A DNA stretch of 64,000 nucleotides from Apostichopus japonicus (taxonomy: Eukaryota; Echinodermata; Holothuroidea; Aspidochirotida; Stichopodidae). Positions 23,661-34,390 of the stretch are shown here, one piece after another. The notes under the pieces were generated by a model. The model was not told where the DNA came from and made no database searches. It was given only the letters and a program-made list of their open reading frames with translations. The stretch spans positions 12,220,013 to 12,284,012 of the forward strand of contig NC_092577.1 of assembly GCF_037975245.1 (NCBI RefSeq), in the 5' to 3' direction. Each line of letters begins with the position of its first letter. Position 1 is the stretch's first letter. The translations under genes and the position numbers were made by a program.

Positions 23661-24155
23661 ACTTTTTCTGAAGAAATGTTCACATGAACTGCCCCAAATT
23701 GCAGGTGTTTCGTCAGCGGCCCGCCAGACGGCAACTCGGAAGTCATGTTAAACTGAAAGAACAAGATGTTTAGACCAGTGTGTGGGCGCTTATAGTCGTT
23801 TTGTGTGGGAAGCTTGTTATTAATAAAACGCAGGCGACTACATGAGAGGGGGACAGTTTGTTTAGTGACCTAAATCGATGCGCATGTTTATGATAAAACG
23901 AGGTTAAGTGTACAGACCATTGAAGGGTAGACTTAAGGACGGCAATGTATATATATATATATATATACATTGATATTGATATACTCCTAAAAACATTGGT
24001 GTATAGTCTTGTTAAGACCCTAGTATGAACAGCCTAGTGTACCTTCTTTTTCACAAAGCTATTTTCCCGTATCTATTCGCTGTACTGCCCAGGGAACGAC
24101 CCGTCCATGCTTTAGATTGATACTAGGGTCTTGAACATTTCTCACAAGCTATCTT
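23661..24155. other. Non-coding stretch with a TA tract and an inverted repeat
   Basis: A (TA)n tract at 23947-23968. tgttaagaccctagtatga at 24010-24028 is nearly complementary to 24118-24137 (tgatactagggtcttgaaca), forming an 18-of-19 stem around an 89-base loop. Confidence 0.6.
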
Positions 24156-24602
24156 ATGTTTTCCTTTGATTTTGGCAGATTTGCTTTAGAAAAGCGAAGA
24201 AGACAATCAGGTTTGCCAATTGGGCCCACTTCCACTAAAATGTTTATTCAAGCCCTGCCTCCCGCAGTGAACAGTCACTTAACTTTTGAACGGTTTATAC
24301 ACTGCGAAACGGTCGCTAATTGCTGTGGAAGAAACATGATCTCTCTTGACATGCAACATCGTAACTTAAATATGAATAAAGATGTTGTGGTTTGCATAAA
24401 TTTACGACCTTCTTTGGAGAAATGTCCGAGACGTTTGTATCGGACAGATCCTCGGGCATGTAAAATACAGTGGGCAAGCACATTCGTGGTAGGCAGAAAC
24501 GGACTCCGAGGCATGTACAGTTTGCACGCGAGAAATAGAGTATTACAAACGACTTGGTCAAGACTAACATTGGTGAAGTTCAATCATCAGTATTATTGTT
24601 GA
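24156..24602 (+). CDS. Candidate 3' exon (unrecognised), low confidence
   Basis: This is the longest frame in the window outside tandem repeats (148 codons with the internal ATG at 24156). It is preceded by a good splice-acceptor-like sequence: a pyrimidine-rich run (ttttcctttgattttgg) ending CAG at 24176-24178. If that is used, the exon would start at 24179 and stop at 24602 (TGA). The local GC content is higher than in the neighbours. The protein is basic, with KRRR near residue 13 and several Cys, and shows no domain I recognise. Against it: no nearby AATAAA follows the stop, no partner exon was found, and a 102-codon frame is open on the other strand. It may be chance or an old element. 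Confidence 0.2.
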   Translation: MFSFDFGRFALEKRRRQSGLPIGPTSTKMFIQALPPAVNSHLTFERFIHCETVANCCGRNMISLDMQHRNLNMNKDVVVCINLRPSLEKCPRRLYRTDPRACKIQWASTFVVGRNGLRGMYSLHARNRVLQTTWSRLTLVKFNHQYYC

Positions 24603-25631
24603 TTGATCGGCTACACATTAAGAAGTCTGGAAAATGACCATATGGGAAAAGTACACAAAGTTTGCCATTCACAATAATACACGAAAGATCACTTTAGAAA
24701 CCTGGACAGTTTATGATGTAATTCTGACCAAATATTTGGCGGAATATTGCGCTATGGTAGACCAATCATCTCTGACGTCATCTTAGATTAGAAATTGGTT
24801 TCCAATGGCACAAAAACAAATAACGCAAAAGCAGATTGTACATTCTAGAAGGCCTATCAAGAATGTTTCGTAGATGTCTATACTACTTAACCTAACGTAG
24901 GGCCTAATTGTGAATGACATGGAGTCATTAGGGTGAGAGAAACTACACCTCTTTAGTGGGGCCTAGCTATTCCATTTATCATCATTTTGAGCTTATGACT
25001 GGAAAAGGTTATCTTTGAGTAACTTGAACATTACAGAGCTGTCTTGATTAAAGATGGGGTCTATTGATTTAATACAAAGTACGCCTTATGAATGGATTAA
25101 ATTCGTGCTACTGCATCTTTTGTCGAGTAGATTTATTGGCCCATTTACGACCCATTTATTGGCCTTACGACCATCTGTCTCCAAGCACGTGACGTACTGC
25201 GCCACCAAAAGGGATAAACGCTGCAGTATGTCTGACTGAAGGCTATAAGATTCAACTCGACTTGTTGGTTGATTATATTTTGCTTACTTTCCTTTCATTA
25301 CTAAAAGGAAGCAATGACGTTTAATGCATTCGATAAATTCGACGTTCAAGTTGTGTGCATGAGAGTTGGGAGAGAACACATTTAAGTATGACCCATTTCG
25401 TGGAACTGGGTCATATTTCGCGCGTTCTGGAAAGATGGAGTTAAAATGTAATATAGGCCACCAAAAAGGTATTTATGCGTGCTCGAGATGATGATCAATG
25501 GACGAAACCGTTGACGCTCTGTAAAAATCTTACGAGAAGGAACACCAAACAGGTGTTGGTATAAATTGAAGGAGCGTTGTTATATAAGGGAACCAAAAAT
25601 AACCGTTCTGTGAGTGTGCAATGTAAGAGCA
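24603..25631. other. Non-coding stretch, no gene seen
   Basis: Unique-looking AT-rich sequence. A short repeat of 'cccatttacgacc/cccatttattggcc' lies at 25140-25170. Confidence 0.5.
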
Positions 25632-25996
25632 TCGTTATAGGGTAGTTAATTGTGGACTCTGTACTCAAGATTCTCTTAACAGCTTTGAATTAATTTCTCA
25701 AGAGGCCTGGTTATATGGTACTTAATTATGAACCAGTGTGTACTCAACATTATCCTAACAACTTTAACTGAATTTCTCTAGGAGCATGGTTATATGGTAC
25801 TCAATTATGGACTCTGTACGCATCATTCTTTGTTACAGCTTTAACTTAATTTCTCAAAGAACATGGTTATATGGTACTTAATTATCATGGACTCTGTACT
25901 CAGCATTCTAGTAACAGCTTTAACTTAATTTCTCAAAAAGCATGGTTATATGGTACTTAATTATCATGGACTCTGTACTCAGCATTTTCCTTACAG
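25632..25996. repeat. 76-79-bp tandem repeat, about 4.6 copies
   Basis: The unit runs catggttatatggtacttaa, then ttatcatggactctgtactc, then agcattct, then aacagctttaacttaatt and tctcaaa. The last two copies carry a 3-bp 'tca' insertion and are nearly identical; the first two are more diverged. Confidence 0.9.
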
Positions 25997-26762
25997 AGTT
26001 GTGAGAGGTACTACTACCCTTCAGAGGTGGACCCAACATTTTAAAAAGGATGGGATGTGGTCATGTTTATAGTCCCTCTCAAGTACAGAAACAATTGTAG
26101 ACGTTAAAACGGATGCAATAAAAACATATATGAGCACTATCCCAAAACGACTCCTTCTTACATTTTCTTTTAGTCACACTGGTCATTGGAGAACAGTGAA
26201 AGTAGCTTTAGTTCAAAACCATCCAAAAACAGAAAACAAATAATCAGGCCCCCATGTTTGTTCCTCTCCACTTCTCCACAAATGTTAGAGAAATGTTTTA
26301 AAGGCGGGAGGGGCCGGGGGGGGGGGGGGGGGGGTTAAACAGTACTGTCTCCTTGAGAAAGATTCAACTTATCATAAAAAAGAATAAGTCTAGCTACGTC
26401 CCTGTACAAGCTTACACGTCACACTTGCTTTGAATTGAAAAATTTGAATTTGATAAAAAAGTATAGAGGCTTCATGTGTTTGGTCGACAGTTACAAAAGC
26501 TACCGACTTGGTATTACTCTTGATAAGATTGGTAGCCTATTGGTCAAACTAAGACATACGCCTATAGTTGTTTTTCGTCAAAAAATCGTTAATAAGGAAA
26601 CCTTTAATGACCCAAAATTCGGTATGTTCTCAACAACCTATTAGTCGTGCACTTAATTTCCATAGTTATTAAACCTATTAAAACGCAACAGCTGAAAATC
26701 CTCCCACCCCCCCCCAAAAAAACATTTTCTTTAGTTCCTTATGACTTGTTATTTATTGGTCA
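25997..26762. other. Non-coding stretch with a 19-base G run
   Basis: An uninterrupted run of 19 G at 26316-26334 within a G-rich patch, and a C-run at 26706-26715. A 69-codon frame at 26435-26644 resembles nothing I know. Confidence 0.55.
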
Positions 26763-27149
26763 CTTTAATACAGTGGCGTAGGAAGGTACCTTTGAGTGGG
26801 GGGGGGGCTGAAGACTGATGGCCGGCCTGGGGGAGGGGGTCTAAGGGGAGGGGGTGTCCCCCTCCCCTTTGGAATTTTTTTTGCATTTCCAGGTGGCCTC
26901 AGATGCAATTTGGTGCAATATAGCACACTTCAACATCCCACTCCATTTTGTAAATAATTTTGCATTTTCACCTGGCTTTAGATGCAATTTGGTGCTTCAA
27001 ATGAGATTTTTTTCTCATTTGGAAATGAAAAAGGGGTTTTCTGACTTGCGGAGCGGGGGGGGGGGGCGGAATGATACTTCCGAACCCCATATTTTTCACT
27101 GGGGGGCTGGCGCCCCCAGCCCCCCGGTTCCTACGCCCTTGCTTTAATA
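26763..27149. mobile_element. hAT-type MITE with 8-bp target-site duplication
   Basis: The element is 371 bp (26771-27141). Left end cagtggcgtaggaagg and right end ccggttcctacgcccttg are inverted repeats matching at 12 of the first 14 bases. They are flanked by a perfect 8-bp direct repeat, ctttaata, at 26763-26770 and 27142-27149. Eight-bp duplications and CA-GGGCG-type ends fit the hAT superfamily. Two perfect 10-bp GC hairpins lie near the ends (26845-26867, loop tgt; 27101-27125, loop cgccc). Internal 'agatgcaatttggtgc' is present twice (26900, 26981). There is no transposase. Confidence 0.85.
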
Positions 27150-27598
27150 ACATCAGGGTATTTCTTACACGGTCAATCTACTCAAAAAGAAACTGCATTT
27201 AAATTTGAAACTAAAGGCACTGCCATTGTCGGTGAAGCTTTCTATAGGCTACCGTAATTCTTGAAACCGATGGGGAGGTTGATCCTCTTTAAACCCCTTT
27301 CAAACGTCACCTTGGTTATGTACTCATTCAACCATATGCAGATTTTGCTACTACCTTGGACAAATCCTACAATACATAATGTATACCACAGAAAGATCAA
27401 CGAACTTTACCATGGTTACAGTGGTGTTGCCACACTAGAGACCAGGGAATCGATGTACTGTTGTAGTAGCCTAATTACAATGAACTACTAGAGTTCATTG
27501 AACTTGTAGGCCTACAGTAGTTTCTTGTATTGAGGTTAGTAAGCTTCAATTTCAATGTTAAATAGTTATACCAGAACATATGTGTATAACCAGAACCA
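27150..27598. other. Non-coding stretch, no gene seen
   Basis: A 76-codon frame (27261-27491) without recognisable motifs. Confidence 0.5.
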
Positions 27599-27910
27599 GT
27601 GCTGTGGCCGAGTAGATAAAGGCGGTGGCATATGAAGCAATGAGGCTTAGCAGTCGGGAGGTTCGGGATTTCGATCCCCGGCCGGGTCATATTAAGGTGG
27701 GTTTTTCATCCAAGAGCAATCTACGATTTTCCCATCTGAATTCAGTCACGACTTTCTAAATTGTAAAGATTCCAAATTTGAGTTAAAATGCTGAATTGGA
27801 AGTCACTCGACTTGAAGGTTGTAATCCATAAGCTCCTAAGGGCTTCTCCCACATTTTTCGTCACTTCAGCGTCGTAAAAATAACTACCTGATTATTATTA
27901 TCATTCTATA
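27599..27910 (+). mobile_element. tRNA-derived SINE (GTGCTGTGGCC family), best copy
   Basis: The head gtgctgtggccgagtagata (27599-27618) is followed by a long-variable-arm region and a B-box-like gatttcgatcc, then a body (gggtttttcatccaagagca; ctgaattggaagtcactcg) and a tail gcgtcgtaaaaataact plus (ATT)n to about 27910. The long variable arm and gtggccgagt start point to a tRNA-Ser type ancestor (known tRNA features; inference). Confidence 0.85.
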
Positions 27911-30070
27911 TATAGGTGCAAATCCCAAAACAGTGTTCATATTTTTTCTTCGCGAAACCGGTACGTTATGATATATACACTATGTAGCCCTAGATACCAG
28001 CCTGTTAGATCACGGAACAACTGTATATTTTATTCATCACCAATGTTATGTAAATTCATATGGGATCACGTCGAGGTGTGTAGTATCTAATTTAAACTTC
28101 AATCAATCTTGGATGGAAGGTTCATTCATCTTTTCTGACAGATATTTCGTTAAAATTCTGTTTTATGAATTTTTAATGCCACACTGATACCTTATTAATT
28201 AGTTGTGTACGTACGGTGTTGGAATGTGAGTTGTAAAATTATGGAGAAACGTTGGAGTGTCCCTGTATCAGGAAGTCCTTTTCACTGGTTCTGTTATAAA
28301 ATAAAGGAAGGTAACTTTAAGACAAGACAATAATCAACATTGCTGTATACTTACAGAAAGCTATATTGCTGTAGCTCGAAGTTGGTAGGCTTCAAATGAC
28401 TGTTGATCATTGGATATGGATAACCATTACATCTTAGGCTATGCGATTTAATTGATTCAGTTTAACTTTAACTAATAAAGGAATTGCATCCCGAGTAAAC
28501 TATAGATGACATTTATTTTTTTTAAGCTTTAGCAAGGAAATTACTTCATTAAAATAGAACGTTAGTGGAAACAGCGCCCTTATATCCCGATGCTATATCA
28601 ATTGAAGGTAAACTGTCCATGTCTTACACAATTGCTGAAGCAACTATTACAGCGTTTTTTCATGTTTTATATTAATTCCACACCAAGTTAAAGTTAGCTT
28701 GGATCGCCGAGGTTTTCCTGGCCAGGTAATGTGAAAAGAATAAATAAAGGCTTAAACAATTAAGCTGTAACTGCCATTTGAGTATGATTACATATGGATA
28801 AGACTGGTTTTTGAAACAAAAGTGTCTGGGAAACGGATATACTTGTATAACCGATTGGTATTAGTATAGTCTTTAATATATATTCATTACATCATAGAAT
28901 AGTGTTTACAAGTTTGGGTAGAATTTTCAGTTGGACTTGGTAAATATTTTGGCGAGTAAAAATTCACAAAGCCCTTTTAGCTTAATTGGAATTATAACTA
29001 AATGAGTTTTCCGTCACAGCTACTTTTAGAAATTAATTTTCTCTCTGTTTCTGTAAATGATTTGGTCTTTGCCAAAGGATGCAAAATTATTAGTAAAAAA
29101 AAAAAAAAAAAAAATGGTAACACCATGCACCATCAGAAAGTCTGACTAGTTGTTTATATACAGTTGATAATATCGATTTGACACAACAATAAACAAACAC
29201 TACCGTAAAAATATACAATTGTGCTACTTTTTTTTTTAATTATTTTTTTTTTACATTCAGTTTCTCCGTTCTGAGTTGATTAATTTCCCTTCGGTTAATA
29301 TTTCTTTTTATCAAGTTTACATTAATTTTTCCTGTATTAATTTGACATTATAGTCGTAATTGCCAAAGCTGTTATGGTAGTTACTCATTCCAATTTTGAT
29401 ATATACTGAACAGTACACTATTCTCAAATGTCTGTACATTAATATAGCACGCGTTTAAGGACATGTTTTGTTTCTAATATTTTACTTTTTTATTTATCAT
29501 TTCATATAAACTACAAATATATTCCACAAATAAATTTTTGTTGTTGTGATGAATTCACGTCACTTCAAGTTCGTTCGGTTGTCGAATAATCATAAAAAGT
29601 GTATTTCGTATATTTTATCAGACAATATTCTACAGTACAAAACACGACACGGAGTTTGACAGACGGAAATACATTCATGTAAATCAAAAGATATGTTGAC
29701 TGTGAAGGTAATTTAAAAGAATATATCATAGTTGTACGACCGTGTGTAGTTTACATAAACAAAGAATGTGGTATAAACATATAACCTATTGAAGAAAGCC
29801 AATAGGTATTGTTTCTGCGTATAAACAGGGATATTATAGGCTGTAAGACCTCTATTTCAGTATCCATTTATCAATGTAAATTTGTTAAAAAGATACTGTA
29901 CGTTGCATTTATTTTTATCGAAATCTGTTACAGGACAAACGAGTCGGAAACGGGAGATTATTGGGGAACCAGCTACCCATCCCATCCCCTCCCAACCCCA
30001 CCCCACCCTTATGTTGTCAAAAAGATGGAACGTATATAATTTTTCTGTTTATAATAGTATAAACTTAACT
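27911..30070. other. Non-coding stretch, no gene seen
   Basis: About 2.1 kb of AT-rich sequence with a 20-base A run at 29095-29114, T-rich patches at 29227-29253 and a C-rich patch at 29975-30006. No exon or element could be supported. Confidence 0.5.
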
Positions 30071-30124
30071 ATAATAGCATTGAATGTTATCTGTTGATCA
30101 AAGAAACAGATAATATATATATAT

Positions 30125-30188
<64 letters not shown>

Positions 30189-30288
30189 ATATATATAATA
30201 GCATTATATATAATAGCATTGAATGTTATCTGTTGATCAAAGAAACAGATAATATATATCTATATATATATATTATATATATAATAGC

Positions 30289-30364
<76 letters not shown>
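30071..30364. repeat. (TA)n tract with an internal 139-bp-offset duplication
   Basis: A 50-bp unique block (ataatagcattgaatgttat and onward to aacagataatata) occurs at 30071-30120 and again at 30210-30259, each followed by a long TA run. The second TA run (about 30291-30362) is uninterrupted for some 70 bp. Confidence 0.9.
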
Positions 30365-30369
<5 letters not shown>

Positions 30370-31408
30370 AAGATTTAGATGTTCACTTTCTGTTGCAAAA
30401 TTGCTCAATACATACAAGTAGAGCAAGTACATAATATAGTCTACGTATACGAATATACATATATATATATCCGAATATACATGTATGTGTGTGTAAATTC
30501 GGAATCATTCAAAAGTTAATTTAGAACAGCGACAAGATCGTATCAAATCGATTCTAAGTTTGAAAGAATTGTATAAATTGTTAGTGAATAAAAGTAGCAA
30601 GACTTGTCTAGACCGATCAGACATTCAGCAGTAAAAAGTACTCCCTGAAGCTGCAGAACCATTAACTTTCCTACCAGGAGAAGAAGAAGAAAAACCAAGA
30701 AAACACACAAACTTATAATATTCACTCCCAGAAACCAATGTACTGAGGTAATAAGAATAACTTTTACTACTAACAAGTACCCGCCCGTGGCAAGTTTTGG
30801 TGCTTCAATTACAAGTTTGGAATGATCTTTAGCCCATTATTTCACGAAAAAGATATTCATCCTACCCCCAAAAAAATTTACATATAGATAAGAAACCGTA
30901 CCAAATTTTCGTTGAAACCCAGCAGTTTAATTTCCCTTGGTGGTTATAAGAATATGAGCTTTTATAGGATTTATTAGAAGCCTGATGTCATGTCACATCC
31001 TAGAGATTATGGCTTGTAAATTTATTCAAATAATCGTTTTGAGAATGTTGAGATGGAGCAAAAATAAAATCGAGAAATTGCCGCTGCATGGTTTATTTTA
31101 TTTTTAAATTTTTAATCGGGAAAAGATATTACAGCCACTGAATGTATAACATTTGAAAAGAACACTGATTTGTATAACACAACTGATGCTATCGCATAGA
31201 AACAAAATTCCAAAACAGAAGGAACAAGCTAACCACACATGAAAAGCAGTTCATTATTTTGTTCCAGACAAGAATCTGTGAATCTGCGAAAAGACACATC
31301 ATGGATACATCGTTAATATTATACTAAAGGCTTAAAACTCACTTCAATATTTACTAACTGTTTTAGGAGACGAAGATATATGTGGGCTTGTAGATATGGG
31401 TGTGCGGG
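30365..31408. other. Non-coding stretch, no gene seen
   Basis: Short frames only. A short repeated 'cgaatatacat' word lies at about 30451 and 30472. Confidence 0.5.
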
Positions 31409-32465
31409 TGGGGGCGGAAGGGGGGGGGGTGGGGAGAGGAGGGGTTGGAAGAGGTGGCGAACACAGCGAGAGGGAAATAGTGCATCATTCCCTCCTGATG
31501 CCTTTATTATTTCAATATTATTAGATATTCTTGTCGTAATAGGAATCTGGGTTAATGGTTAATTTAAGTGAGAACATTATGACAAAACAAAAATAGAAGA
31601 AAGAAATATATAAAAATTGTTTGCGTTGGCCGGGGGGGGGGAAAGAAGTTTTGATCGGTGAAAAAGAAAGCTATAAATTTGTGGGGTGGGGGTGGGGAGG
31701 GGGTGAGGAGAAGAGGTGGCGGACACAGCGAGAGGAAAAATACTACATCATTCCCTTCCGATGCCATTATTAGTATTTATTCGTAAATGGTCCAGAAATA
31801 TGATTGTTCTTCGTTTTTGAAAACTTGACAAATGAGTAAAAATGTTTGAGACGAAATGAAAATCAGCAAATCATACAACTGTATATTGATGGCCTAATTT
31901 TCTTAACATTAGCTAATATATTCTTGCCGTAATAGGAATCTGGGTTAATGGTTAATTTAAGTGAGAAATTTATGACAGAAAAAAAATAGAAGGAAGAAAT
32001 GCATTGAGTTTGTGTGCGTGGGGGGGGGGGGTTGATCGGTGAAAATAGAAGCTATAAATTTGGGGGTGGGGTGGGGCAAGGGGAGAGGAGGGGTTAGAAG
32101 AGGTGGCGAACACAACGGGATGGAAGTTGTACATCATTCCCTTCCTGTGCCATTATTATTTCAATATTTATTCGTAAATGGTCCAGAAATATGATTGTTC
32201 TTCATGTTTGAAAACTTGAAAATGAGTCACAATGTTTGGAACGTATAATGAAAGCAGCATATCATACAGCTGTATATGATGGCCTAATTTTCTTCACATA
32301 AACTGATATATTCTTGTCGTAAATATGAATCTGGGTTAATGGTTAATTTAAGTGAGAACATTATGACAGAACAAATATAGAAGGAAGATATGTATAGAGT
32401 TTGTGTGCGTGGGGTGGGGGGGGGGGAGGAATTTTTGAGCGGTGAAAATAAAAGCAATAAATTTC
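31409..32465. repeat. 390-bp tandem repeat, about three diverged copies
   Basis: The block attcttgtcgtaataggaat starts at 31527, 31920 and 32310 (spacing 393 and 390). Each unit also carries a G-run segment, 'aggtggcgaacacagcgaga', 'catcattcccttcc', 'cgtaaatggtccagaaatat' and 'gttaatggttaatttaagtg'. The first copy lacks about 130 bp of the middle. G-runs vary in length between copies. Confidence 0.9.
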
Positions 32466-33100
32466 ATGTGAAACTCGCACTTTGATCTTTGAAAATTCCT
32501 AGTATTCATAATGATAAAACACTGCTAAATGGGATAACGATTTCCTATAGTTTTGCACAGTTTGCAAACTAATTGTTGGTTCCTTTACTAACATTCTCAT
32601 AACAATATGCTATTAACACTTAATGATCGAAAATTCTAAATCGACAATTATCAATGTTTTCCAGAAAACTACGGTATTTATTATTTGGGTCATAATAATT
32701 AAGCGCTGAACGTCTCGGCCAATGGTTTCCTCTGAATAAATGTTAGATTATTTGACAATGATGATGAACGTAAAACGAAACAGTTAAAAACCTTTTATTT
32801 TTTAATGTATTAAAGTGCGATTGAGATGAAATACCAATAGAGCTAACGCCAGACAAGGTTGAAGAGAATGACGTCATTGCTTTGACAAAACATGAATTTC
32901 AAGCAGAAAGAGGTCTAATAGAATACTTAACCTATTTCCTTTTCTCCACACGTTTCTTCATATCTCCCCCTCCCCCCTCCAAATGTTTCTCATATGCAGT
33001 CCACACCTTGTTTAAACCACGTATCTGTCGTGAATATATATGATTGTGCCTATATATGTCATAGATGTACTAATAAGCTGATGTGCTCAGAAAACAGGGG
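32466..33100. other. Non-coding stretch, no gene seen
   Basis: AT-rich; no recognisable features. Confidence 0.5.
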
Positions 33101-34390
33101 CGATAGTATATATCATACTACTTCACCCCCTCCTACCCCTCGGGATACCAAACGGGGAAAACTCGGGGCGCCATTTCGGGAGCCCCCGTTTTTCGGGGTC
33201 AACTTGGGAGCCGTTTCGGGAACCCCCGTTTTTCGGGGGCTCTTTTCGGGAGCCGTTTTTTTTTAAAGCGGGCACCCGTTTTTTCGCACGAGGTCGTCAT
33301 CGATGTTGTTATCGTTAATAGCAAGGAATTTAATTAACTAATTAATTACACATAATTATACATGTCGCCTTATGTGAATTTAACTCTTTCCACAACACTT
33401 AGGGGCGACATTGGCGATTAATGTAAATACGTCACACTGGACCATATTGTCTGCTTCTTCTGGGCCGTTTTTCGGGAGTTTTGCTGTTGATCTATTTGGG
33501 AGTCTTATCGAATCCCACAACCTTTTTTCCATTTTTTGATTTTCCAAGACCGTACATTAGTTCCACATTACATGGTACACTAACTGCAGAATGGAATGTA
33601 TGCACGTACACGCTAGGATCCTAGCGCTCCCGTTTGTAACAGAAGTGATAGTACCAAACCAGCAATAGTTGCAAGACCTGCAAATGCCCTAATTAATATG
33701 CAGAATGTATACTTTCCCACGTGAACTGTCCCAAACAAGTTACTTAACGGTCAAGCGGCACTAAACAAAAGCGCTTATCGGGAGTGTTAGATGTATCTAG
33801 AAGATATTGTGCATCGGAGCCAAGGTCATTCAAGATGAAAGAGATTGAAACAAAACGAGTTGTAACGCGACTAGATTATATGATGTCATCGTTATGTTGG
33901 GTTATGAAAGTATACGTGTATAAATATTGTTTAAAGCAACGACAATAGGTTTCAGTAATTTTAAAATCTGAAAGAATAGGATTTGCAGAACGCGTGATTA
34001 AAGTAACCATCCCTGCCTTTTGACTACTTTTCGTAAATGACGGATTCGTGTCGACGAAGATTGAAATGACGGTTAAATCCTATATTACATAAACTGCAAC
34101 TGAATTTCATCTTAAGAGTGCGTACTTCTTTGTGTCATTCGATAAGAGCTATAAAACAAATATACTTATACACGTATACTTTTATATTTATATAAATATC
34201 TAGGCATATATATACTTTAACAAGTCTACTTTAATAAATATAAAAATGCCTATATATTACTCTCACAAGGCTTCCGAAACGGCTCCAAGCTGGTCCCGAA
34301 AAACCGGGGCTCCCGAAATGGCGCCCGAGTTCGCCCCCTTTGGACTCCCGAGGGGGGGGGGGGATGAAGTAGCACGATATATACTACTGG
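33101..34390. mobile_element. 1.3-kb foldback element with 120-bp GC-rich arms
   Basis: 33101-33220 and 34272-34390 are inverted copies. They share, in order, gtatatatc, ctacttcac/tcccc, ctcgggagtcc-like, ctcggg(g)cgccatttcggg, agccccgtttttcggg and ggagccgtttcgg. The left arm contains its own near-tandem 'cccccgtttttcgggg' hairpins (33183-33239). The 1.05-kb spacer has no coding frame. It is a foldback or non-autonomous DNA element; the exact ends and a target-site duplication were not resolved. Confidence 0.7.

Noticed and set aside
33183-33240. GC stem followed by T-run (cccccgtttttcgggggc) as a bacterial-type terminator
   Set aside because: It is part of a foldback arm in eukaryotic non-coding DNA; the T-run is in the loop and not after the stem.
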